Translations under genes and position numbers: made by a program
The notes under the pieces: model-generated
Databases searched by the model: none
Told to the model about the DNA's origin: nothing
What the model saw: only the letters and a program-made list of their open reading frames with translations
Part shown: in pieces, positions 1 to 5,144 of the stretch
How the letters are laid out: each line of letters begins with the position of its first letter
Position numbering within the stretch: position 1 is the stretch's first letter
NCBI GenBank assembly: GCA_027056155.1
Contig: JALULR010000220.1
Span: 1 to 5,301 of the forward strand
Direction: 5' to 3'
DNA from: DHVE2 group archaeon
Lineage (GTDB): Archaea > Thermoplasmatota > Thermoplasmata > Thermoplasmatales > Aciduliprofundaceae
DNA length: 5,301 nucleotides

Positions 1-36
1 ATATACGAAGAAAATAAAGAGATATTTAGATTTTAA

Positions 37-2577
37 TTATTCTTCTCTTTCTATTGTCTCTTCATCTAAATATTCATCTTCGTAAGGCACCTCTGGTATC
101 TCTGGTATTTCTTCGCTACGTGGTGCCTGAACCGGTGCCGGAGGTATCTCTGGTGGCGGCGCATATACCTCTTCCTCTTCTTCCTCCTCTTCTTCACTTT
201 GTTTCGATTTTTTCTTCTTTTTCTTCTTTGGCTTTTTCTCTTTGCCGGATCTTTTCATTGCATGCGCCATTCTCATAATCACGCTTTCTGGCACCATCTC
301 TTCGCCCAACTGCTCTCTAAGCTTCACGCGCCTTACATAATCGTATACTAGATACAATATAAATCCAATTACTATCGCTAGTATTACCCATAGCCACCAT
401 ACTGACTGCCACCAAGGAATTACAGTTATTGCCTCTTCATCTTTAAACACATTTCCTGCAGAATCTTGTATATAAATATCAACGGTCACTGAGGGCGGAA
501 GCGCTGCCCCACCAACTACCTGAAATGTCCAATACTCGCCAACCTTCGTAGCTTCTACCTTCACTTGCTCCCCATTGTATGTATACACTGCCCATACCCT
601 CTTTATTCCAGTATTATCCGTTGCATATACCAAGAATGTTGCATTGTTACCTTCAACCACGCTAGATGGGTGCTCTATGAATGATATAGCAGGTAGCGCA
701 GTATCTACTGTAAAATTGGTCTTGAAATCGTTCATGATGTTACCTGCAGAATCAGTGGCATTAAACACATACAGGGTATATGGTCCCGATTTCCATGATA
801 CCTGTGTAGTAAAATGTAGATGATACACTGTTGAGTTTACACTATAGACATTAACATTATATTTAACCACATTATTCTTTAATATAAATGCCATCACATT
901 GGTAACATTCTCCGAAAAAGTGAGCGTTATATTTACCGGCATTCCCGCGGGATACGGTGGCAAGGAACTATATGTTATATTAGCGATATACGGCTTTATA
1001 GTATCCACCTTAAACTGATGTGCGTAAGGAATCATCACATTCCAGAACACATCTTTCGCGTTTCTAACCATGACTGTAAGATTTCCATGTGGTCCAAGCC
1101 TCGTTATATTAAATCTACCCGCCCATGCGGTACTGTTGAGCCAATCGCCAAGTATCGGATATTCATACCCATCTAAACCGTAGGTAACATTTGGCTGAAT
1201 GCGTGTATCCATTGGCTCATCGAAATACACGGTAACATTATGCCAGCCCGGCCCAAGAGGCATGCTTCCATTAAAATGTACATATGTAACATACGGGGGA
1301 GTTTGATCTATCGGCGATATCTTCACATACCTTGTTTGCACCTTATTTATAAAATAAACTTCGTTAGTGTACTTGTAATCTGCCCATGTCCCTGTATCCA
1401 TGTCTACTAACTCCAGTGAGAAATTATGAAATATACTAGCATTCCTTGATAATTTCACAGTTATAAATAGTGTTTTGGGAGACAAAGGAGTAACTTGCGT
1501 GTTTGGTGTATTGAAAGAGACGTTGTGTCCACTAAATGATTGATAATATCCAAGCTGTTGGTCCCCTGTATCCCAAATCCCATCTTGATTGTAGTCTTCA
1601 TACAACCCCCCTATAAGCTCATAATCTTTAATTGTCCCATTTACATGGAGGTATGTAGTATATACCTTTACTGGACCTCCTATTGCTTGTAGTGTATATT
1701 TTATTACTGCCTTTTCACTACCTTGGGTTTGGTTTAGAGGACTAATATCGTATGTTCTTATTTTCAGTATATTTGCATTCTTAAATCCGGGTGTTATAGA
1801 ATTATCATACCTGCCTTTAACTATATGCCTCATTATATACCAGCTCGAAGCACTATGATTATCTTGACCATTAGGCACAAGAGCTACACTCTCATCATAT
1901 CCCGGAGCAGGCGCATATCCATTAAATCCACTGCCATCTCTAGCAAAGCGTATTTTACTTCCCATTGGCGGTTGGTCTATATCTGAGTTCGGACCACCAT
2001 TGGAGTACACTACATAATCAACATACCAGCAATTTTTAGTGCCGTAAGTTCCATTATACAAAAGAAGGTCATCGCCATCATCATTGAGCACATCTCTATT
2101 CCACCAAGTATGAATTGTTGCGTTACCAGCTACATTAGGGGTATATGAATAGTCTGATTCATTCTTTCCCTTCCCAAAGTATATAATAACATAATTATTT
2201 GGAGGTACTGGCAATATAGGATTTCCGTTATCGTCTCTAAGCGCCGATAAATTCAGGGTATTTCCATCTTGGTCCGTGAGCTTCAAGTCTGTGAAATTAG
2301 TAGGCTTGTTTCGTGGATTATATAACTCTACCCATTCCTGATTGCCCGCACCATAAGAGTATATTTCATTTATAACCAAGGTTCCATTTAGTTCTTTAGA
2401 CGCTCGCGAATTTGTAGATGTTAAATAAGAATTATGCAAGGAGCTATAACTAGCCACGCCAAATGCAGCACCGCTAGCCCTAGCGGCATGGGTAATTGGC
2501 ATAAGCCCAGAGACTATCACCGCCAAAAGAATAAATCCCAGCACTATTTTTTTGAATTTCTGCGAATGTGTCTTCAT
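37..2577 (-). CDS. Membrane-anchored surface protein with lamin-tail domain and Ig-like modules
   Basis: 846 residues. Residues 1-31 form a signal peptide (KKIV, then a hydrophobic stretch, ending ITHAA). Residues 65-269 match a lamin-tail domain (LTD): LVINEIYSYG and EWVELYNP near the start and the typical closing SITPGFKNAN. A calcium-loop-like D-x-N-x-D-G-x-x-D lies at 328-336. Residues 425-720 hold three Ig-like modules, the first opening DQTPPYV and the next two DTIKPYI and DTALPAI; the last ends near ITVIP. One transmembrane helix spans about 722-747, followed by RRVKLR (positive-inside). The tail has a Lys block (781-792), a Glu block (795-803) and a Pro/Glu-rich end. Many N-x-S/T sequons in the outer part suggest S-layer-type glycosylation. 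Expected topology: exterior N-terminal region, cytoplasmic charged tail. Known of the family: LTDs occur in secreted or surface proteins of prokaryotes and may bind ligands or nucleic acid; the exact role here is unknown. The start fits a leaderless promoter 28 nt upstream. Monocistronic. Confidence 0.88.
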   Translation of the reverse strand: MKTHSQKFKKIVLGFILLAVIVSGLMPITHAARASGAAFGVASYSSLHNSYLTSTNSRASKELNGTLVINEIYSYGAGNQEWVELYNPRNKPTNFTDLKLTDQDGNTLNLSALRDDNGNPILPVPPNNYVIIYFGKGKNESDYSYTPNVAGNATIHTWWNRDVLNDDGDDLLLYNGTYGTKNCWYVDYVVYSNGGPNSDIDQPPMGSKIRFARDGSGFNGYAPAPGYDESVALVPNGQDNHSASSWYIMRHIVKGRYDNSITPGFKNANILKIRTYDISPLNQTQGSEKAVIKYTLQAIGGPVKVYTTYLHVNGTIKDYELIGGLYEDYNQDGIWDTGDQQLGYYQSFSGHNVSFNTPNTQVTPLSPKTLFITVKLSRNASIFHNFSLELVDMDTGTWADYKYTNEVYFINKVQTRYVKISPIDQTPPYVTYVHFNGSMPLGPGWHNVTVYFDEPMDTRIQPNVTYGLDGYEYPILGDWLNSTAWAGRFNITRLGPHGNLTVMVRNAKDVFWNVMIPYAHQFKVDTIKPYIANITYSSLPPYPAGMPVNITLTFSENVTNVMAFILKNNVVKYNVNVYSVNSTVYHLHFTTQVSWKSGPYTLYVFNATDSAGNIMNDFKTNFTVDTALPAISFIEHPSSVVEGNNATFLVYATDNTGIKRVWAVYTYNGEQVKVEATKVGEYWTFQVVGGAALPPSVTVDIYIQDSAGNVFKDEEAITVIPWWQSVWWLWVILAIVIGFILYLVYDYVRRVKLREQLGEEMVPESVIMRMAHAMKRSGKEKKPKKKKKKKSKQSEEEEEEEEEVYAPPPEIPPAPVQAPRSEEIPEIPEVPYEDEYLDEETIEREE

Positions 2578-2600
2578 AGGGTTAAATTAATCGTGATTAC

Positions 2601-2612
2601 GTATATATTATT
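2601..2612 (-). promoter_or_regulatory. TATA box of the LTD surface-protein gene
   Basis: Read on the minus strand, AATATATA is centred about 28 nt before the A of the start codon at 2577 and is preceded by an A-rich BRE-like stretch (CGAAAAT). That spacing puts the transcript start at or one or two bases before the ATG, so the mRNA would be essentially leaderless. No Shine-Dalgarno sequence precedes the start. Confidence 0.6.
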
Positions 2613-2730
2613 TTCGGTGCATGAGGAGGCTTTATCTCTATTTGATAGTACCCATATTGATGAAATATGCAAACTATTTGAATACGTTGGTATTTATTAT
2701 GCAATCACATAAAAAACAAAAAGTGGAAAA

Positions 2731-2740
2731 ATTAAAATAA
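2731..2740 (+). promoter_or_regulatory. TATA-like box of tRNA-Ser
   Basis: An A/T-only stretch (ATTAAAATAA) centred about 26 nt before the mature 5' end of tRNA-Ser, the usual place for an archaeal TATA box. The AT-rich surroundings weaken the call. The 184 bp between 2578 and 2761 hold this site, the surface-protein promoter and no gene I can support. Confidence 0.45.
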
Positions 2741-2761
2741 TCTCTGCGTATCCTCAGATGA

Positions 2762-2847
2762 GCCGGGGTAGCCAAGTGGACTAAGGCGCCAGCCTTGAGA
2801 GCTGGTTCCCTGTACTGGGAGCGGGAGTTCAAATCTCCCCCCCGGCG
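2762..2847 (+). tRNA. tRNA-Ser(UGA)
   Basis: Folds as a class II tRNA. Acceptor GCCGGGG (2762-2768) pairs with CCCCGGC (2840-2846), discriminator G at 2847. D stem GCC/GGC (2771-2773, 2785-2787). Anticodon stem CCAGC/GCTGG with loop CTTGAGA, giving anticodon UGA (2796-2798), which reads UCA. A long variable arm (2806-2822, CCC/GGG stem) and the discriminator G both identify serine. T arm GGGAG-TTCAAAT-CTCCC (2823-2839). There is no intron, and the CCA is not encoded. Confidence 0.97.
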
Positions 2848-2848
2848 C

Positions 2849-2853
2849 TTTTT
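2849..2853 (+). terminator. Oligo-T terminator after tRNA-Ser
   Basis: Five T residues begin two bases after the mature tRNA end, the usual archaeal RNA polymerase termination signal for a tRNA gene. Confidence 0.5.
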
Positions 2854-2951
2854 AGTTACTTTGGAATACAGCATAAGCTGTTTGCCAACGCAGATGCAGA
2901 GGATTTGATGACAAAACTTAAAGCAATAAAGCAAAGATTTATAATGTTTGA

Positions 2952-3027
2952 GGGAGCGGGGGTTCGCGAGCATCGACAGATGCGAGCAAGCCTTCTGAAA
3001 GAGGGCGCTGAATCTCCCCCGACGCTT
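2952..3027 (+). repeat. Imperfect partial copy of the tRNA-Ser 3' end, interrupted by a 44-nt insert
   Basis: GGGAGCGGGGGTTC at 2952-2965 matches tRNA-Ser 2817-2830 in 13 of 14 bases. AATCTCCCCC at 3011-3020 equals tRNA 2832-2841 exactly, and GACGCTT after it matches GGCGCTT apart from one base, with two C fewer in between. The order and orientation are the same as in the tRNA, but about 44 extra bases (2966-3009) sit where the T loop should be. It is either a decayed attachment-site duplicate of the tRNA 3' end or a separate structured RNA sharing T-arm consensus by chance. Confidence 0.5.
2955..3026 (+). ncRNA. Candidate structured RNA (GC-rich, three-way fold)
   Basis: The ends pair as AGCG-GGGG (2955-2962) with CCCC (3017-3020), a bulged GA, then CGCT (3023-3026). 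Inside are two hairpins. One (2966-2987) has GCATC/GATGC around a GACA loop, flanked by tandem G-A/A-G mismatches and a GC/GC step. The other (2990-3006) is GCCTTC-TGAAA-GAGGGC with one G-T pair. High GC in an AT-rich spacer is how structured RNAs often stand out in thermophile genomes. No ACA box or box C/D layout fits, and no family is recognised. The fold may simply be inherited from the tRNA-like repeat. Confidence 0.33.
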
Positions 3028-3103
3028 AGTCTAACTGCCGAAAAACAACCAGAGTAACAATAAGCGCTAGTTTATTTTAGAGCTCAACAATAAGTGGCAA
3101 ACC

Positions 3104-3116
3104 AAAAATAAATTAT
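3104..3116 (+). promoter_or_regulatory. TATA box of the nuclease-pcc1 operon
   Basis: AAAAATAAATTAT, with TAAATTAT centred at about 3112, lies 27 nt before the ATG at 3139. This is the same spacing seen for the two minus-strand protein genes in this window. It predicts a leaderless mRNA starting near 3138 and lies only about 15 nt before the alternative ATG at 3127. Confidence 0.5.
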
Positions 3117-3138
3117 CTTATGTGTCATGACGGAGTCC

Positions 3139-4092
3139 ATGGGCCACTTACAGTTTGTTAGCGAGCTCCGTGAGGGGGAATATGTGCATACTCAGCTAGC
3201 AATACGAAAGAAGTACGGGATCCGAGAGTACAGAAATCGATTTGGCAAATTTTTTGTGCTTGAGGCAGGTGATAGAACGGGTAGCATACTCGTAAAATAC
3301 TGGGGCAGAGATACAGAAACCACCGAAAAATTATACGAAGATTTAAAAGAGGGAGATGTCATAGAAGTCACGGGCAATTATAGAAAAGATGAACAAACGT
3401 ACATATCAGTAGATGCAGACTACGATTCATTTGTAAAATTGAATAAATATGATAGCTCCAGATTTGTGCCAGTAAGCGAAGACACAGAAAATACAATAAA
3501 AGACATACTGAGAATTATAGAAAGCGTTGACGATGTATATATGTCAAAGCTCTTGGAACTGTTTTTCAAAAATGATTCATTTTTGCATGATTTTGAATTT
3601 GCCCCGGGGTCAGCTTATGGAGCTTACTCATATCTTGGAGGATTGGCAAAGCACACATTAAATGTAACAAGGGCATGCGCAGCTCTCGCAGAAATATATA
3701 ACCTAAACAGGGATTTTTTGATTACGGCCGGTGTGCTTCATGATATAGGACGCATAGAAAGCTACGAGGTAGATACAAGCATAAAGATGAGAGCACGTGC
3801 AAAGTTGCTTGGTCATACTGTCTTATCGTACCAGATGGTAGAAGAAAAAATGCGAGAGATAGTGGATTTTCCAGAAGATGCACGAGATGCGCTCTTACAC
3901 GCTATAATTGCACACCATTCACCAATTGTAGATAACGTACCTCAACGAATTAGGACTAGAGAGGCATATATCCTATTTTATGCAGATATGTTGGATTTAT
4001 CACTTAAAGAGTTTGAAACAGAAGGTGAAGAGGAATGGAGTTACTCAAAGAAGCTAGGTCGAGAGATATATACAGGCTCACTGCAGAAATAA
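3139..4092 (+). CDS. OB-fold/HD-domain 3'-5' exoribonuclease-like protein (YhaM type)
   Basis: 317 residues from ATG 3139; an in-frame ATG at 3127 would add four residues, but the TATA box sits too close to it. Residues about 4-101 form an OB fold of the tRNA anticodon-binding type (FVSELREGEYV, GSILVKYWG, EGDVIEVTGNYR). Residues about 165-290 form an HD metal-dependent phosphohydrolase domain: H172 in GGLAKHTLNV, H201-D202 in GVLHDIGRI, H226 in LLGHTVLSYQM, H254 and H259-H260 in HAIIAHHSP, and D283 in YADMLDLSL. The full set of metal ligands is present, so activity is expected. Order and length match YhaM/Cbf1-like nucleases, which trim RNA or single-stranded DNA from the 3' end; the substrate here is inferred. 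It heads an operon with pcc1, whose start lies inside its last 58 nt. It is cytoplasmic, with no signal peptide or membrane segment. Confidence 0.88.
   Translation: MGHLQFVSELREGEYVHTQLAIRKKYGIREYRNRFGKFFVLEAGDRTGSILVKYWGRDTETTEKLYEDLKEGDVIEVTGNYRKDEQTYISVDADYDSFVKLNKYDSSRFVPVSEDTENTIKDILRIIESVDDVYMSKLLELFFKNDSFLHDFEFAPGSAYGAYSYLGGLAKHTLNVTRACAALAEIYNLNRDFLITAGVLHDIGRIESYEVDTSIKMRARAKLLGHTVLSYQMVEEKMREIVDFPEDARDALLHAIIAHHSPIVDNVPQRIRTREAYILFYADMLDLSLKEFETEGEEEWSYSKKLGREIYTGSLQK
4024..4028 (+). promoter_or_regulatory. Shine-Dalgarno site of pcc1
   Basis: GGTGA inside the 3' end of the upstream nuclease gene matches the archaeal anti-Shine-Dalgarno sequence and ends six bases before the ATG at 4035. 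It decides the pcc1 start and shows the gene is translated from a shared message. Confidence 0.6.
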
Positions 4093-4295
4093 CCTTGGAG
4101 TACGATACAGAAAGCATGAGCAAGAATGTATTTCAGAGCATTAACGTCGATAATTATCAGTACATAAAATGCAATCACTCGGGAAAAGTGATTAGATGTG
4201 AGGCAAAAAGCGATAAAATAGGCTCGCTGTTGCACACTATTGACGATTTCTTAGCATGCGTGATTATCGCGGAGAACGTGTATCATAGTATCTAA
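4035..4295 (+). CDS. pcc1: KEOPS complex subunit Pcc1
   Basis: 86 residues, normal for Pcc1. A first beta strand (RLTAEITLEYD, 14-24) is followed by a helix (SKNVFQSINVD), two strands (YQYIKCNHS, KVIRCEAKS) and a long C-terminal helix (KIGSLLHTIDDFLACVIIAENV), the Pcc1 alpha/beta layout. Known role: Pcc1 dimers bridge two Kae1 subunits in KEOPS, which with Sua5/TsaC makes threonylcarbamoyl-adenosine (t6A37) on ANN-decoding tRNAs. The assignment rests on size, fold pattern and the S-x-x-I-x-S-L-L helix, since this family is short and divergent. The start is set by the GGTGA site and gives a 58-nt overlap with the upstream nuclease in another frame, implying an operon. Its last 32 nt overlap the opposing protease gene. 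Confidence 0.8.
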   Translation: MELLKEARSRDIYRLTAEITLEYDTESMSKNVFQSINVDNYQYIKCNHSGKVIRCEAKSDKIGSLLHTIDDFLACVIIAENVYHSI

Positions 4296-5022
4296 TTCTG
4301 CCTCGTATATACTTAAATGCAAGAGCGCCGTATAAAATAGCTATCACAAGCGGTATTATGTAAATTAAAGTATTATGCATTCCCCCCAAGAATATTGGTA
4401 TTGAAGCAATTATATTAAACGACGAATGCATAGCAACAGCAACACCATAGCCATGCCTCATACCACCGCGTCCAGTTATCTTTTTGTAAGAGTAGCCAAA
4501 CCCAGTCATCGCCGTTGCACTTCCATGCAGCAATGCAGATGCAATAGAACGTATCAACGATATCATCGCCCATGCAACTATACCGCCAGTCAATAGTGCA
4601 GATATTTCATATAACAAGTTTTCGGTAGCCGCAAATCCAAATCCAGATGAAGAGCCATATATAAATCCATCTTCTACCTCATCTATATATCTCTTAGAAC
4701 TCAAAATACCATAAGCTTTTGCGGCTTCTTCGACGAGCGGTGCAATAAAACCCGCCAGAACTAATGCATCAATGCTCTCCTTATGCACGGCAATAAATTC
4801 ATAGCCACGCGCTAGCTCAAATGTCTTAGTATAAAAATACGTTAGTATAATCTCCACTACAAGAGAGATAAGTATAGCAAAGGTTGCACCCCACAGAAAA
4901 GAACGCATAACAGCACGCCATGGCTCTCGGCTATACCGCTCTGTGTTGCGAACCCAGATTACGTAAACTAGCGAAGGAAGAAACGCTACTGTTATTACTG
5001 CCAATAAGAGCATTAAGCCCAT
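4264..5022 (-). CDS. PrsW-family intramembrane metalloprotease
   Basis: 252 residues with about seven membrane helices (near 3-23, 40-62, 84-106, 122-143, 148-170, 192-212, 217-237). PrsW signature motifs are in order: E98-E99 with K102 in APLVEEAAKAYG; D118-G-F-x-Y-G followed by GFGFAATEN (E134, N135); H166 in SALLHGSATA; and H199 with N203 in AMHSSFNIIAS. All putative metal and catalytic residues are present, so it should be active. Family knowledge: bacterial PrsW cleaves an anti-sigma factor in the membrane; archaeal substrates are unknown, and no anti-sigma or partner gene is seen here. A TATA box 27-28 nt before the ATG and no Shine-Dalgarno support this start and a leaderless mRNA; Met4 is an alternative. 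It is convergent with pcc1, overlapping it by 32 nt. Confidence 0.88.
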   Translation of the reverse strand: MGLMLLLAVITVAFLPSLVYVIWVRNTERYSREPWRAVMRSFLWGATFAILISLVVEIILTYFYTKTFELARGYEFIAVHKESIDALVLAGFIAPLVEEAAKAYGILSSKRYIDEVEDGFIYGSSSGFGFAATENLLYEISALLTGGIVAWAMISLIRSIASALLHGSATAMTGFGYSYKKITGRGGMRHGYGVAVAMHSSFNIIASIPIFLGGMHNTLIYIIPLVIAILYGALAFKYIRGRIRYYDTRSPR

Positions 5023-5044
5023 CCATGGAGTATTCGTTTCATGG

Positions 5045-5058
5045 ATATTTAAATTTCC
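5045..5058 (-). promoter_or_regulatory. BRE/TATA promoter of the PrsW-family gene
   Basis: The minus strand reads GGAAATTTAAATAT, with TTTAAATA centred 27-28 nt before the A of the ATG at 5022. This is a good archaeal BRE plus TATA arrangement, placing the transcript start at the start codon. Confidence 0.6.
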
Positions 5059-5084
5059 GAGAAGTTAACAGAGAAAATAACGAG

Positions 5085-5114
5085 CAAATCCCCGCTAGCG
5101 CATGGGGCGCCCCC
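5085..5114. other. GC-rich palindromic patch resembling a tRNA 3' end
   Basis: This AT-rich intergenic region contains GCTAGC (5094-5099) and the perfect palindrome GGGGCGCCCC (5104-5113). CAAATCCCCGC (5085-5095) differs by one base from the T-arm 3' strand of tRNA-Asp (CAAATCCCGGC), and GGGGCGC equals the end of that tRNA plus one flanking base, but the orientation is inverted relative to the tRNA and seven extra bases separate the two parts. It may be an attachment-site remnant, a hairpin regulator or chance. Confidence 0.3.
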
Positions 5115-5133
5115 TAATAAATCACAAAATAGT

Positions 5134-5141
5134 GAGGTGAG
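5134..5141 (+). promoter_or_regulatory. Strong Shine-Dalgarno site before ATG 5145
   Basis: GAGGTGAG ends three bases before the ATG at 5145 and closely matches the archaeal anti-Shine-Dalgarno sequence. It is the strongest such site in the window, and the main reason to take the short frame that follows seriously. Confidence 0.5.
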
Positions 5142-5144
5142 AAA

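Larger units (their letters stand above)
2785..3057 (+). pseudogene. Open frame running from inside tRNA-Ser; possible remnant of a tRNA-overlapping (integrase-like) gene
   Basis: The frame is stop-free from inside the tRNA (after the TAA at 2782) to TAA at 3055. The tRNA 3' half reads AGVQISPPALF and is followed by a plausible amphipathic helix (LFANADAEDLMTKLKAIKQ) and a polar tail ending TAEKQPE. The first in-frame ATG is at 2908, which would leave only 49 residues, and no ribosome site precedes it. Genes reading in frame through a tRNA 3' half are typical of SSV-type archaeal integrases split by integration. However, no tyrosine-recombinase R-H-R-Y residues can be recognised, so this can only be a fragment. 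It could also be a chance frame in a GC-rich, RNA-like patch. The tail overlaps the tRNA-end-like repeat. Confidence 0.27.

Noticed and set aside
172..240. CTTCTT-type simple repeat considered as a tandem repeat or CRISPR-like feature
   Set aside because: It is the codon-level reflection of the Lys and Glu runs in the surface-protein tail. There are no spacers or conserved repeat unit.
54..278. 74-codon plus-strand frame opposite the tail of the surface protein
   Set aside because: A shadow of the Lys/Glu/Pro-rich tail, giving Leu/Ser/Pro low complexity. No independent coding evidence.
2617..2743. Short plus-strand frames upstream of tRNA-Ser: GTG 2617 (VHEEALSLFDSTHIDEI...) and ATG 2621 (MRRLYLYLIVPIL...)
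   Set aside because: The first looks somewhat protein-like and may be the tail of a dead gene, but it is only 31 codons with no ribosome site. The second overlaps it in another frame and runs into the tRNA promoter. Neither can be supported.
2674..2973. 99-codon minus-strand open frame over tRNA-Ser (contains GGDLNSRSQYREPALKAG)
   Set aside because: Most of its distinctive sequence is the antisense translation of the tRNA, a well-known source of false proteins. No ribosome site or promoter supports its start.
2905..2998. Box C-like TTGATGAC with CTGA further downstream, considered as a C/D guide RNA
   Set aside because: The boxes are about 85 nt apart, too far for an archaeal C/D RNA, with no C'/D' pair or terminal stem in between.
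4920..5117. 65-codon plus-strand frame over the start of the PrsW-family gene
   Set aside because: Antisense shadow of a well-supported membrane protease gene. No ribosome site or recognisable protein.
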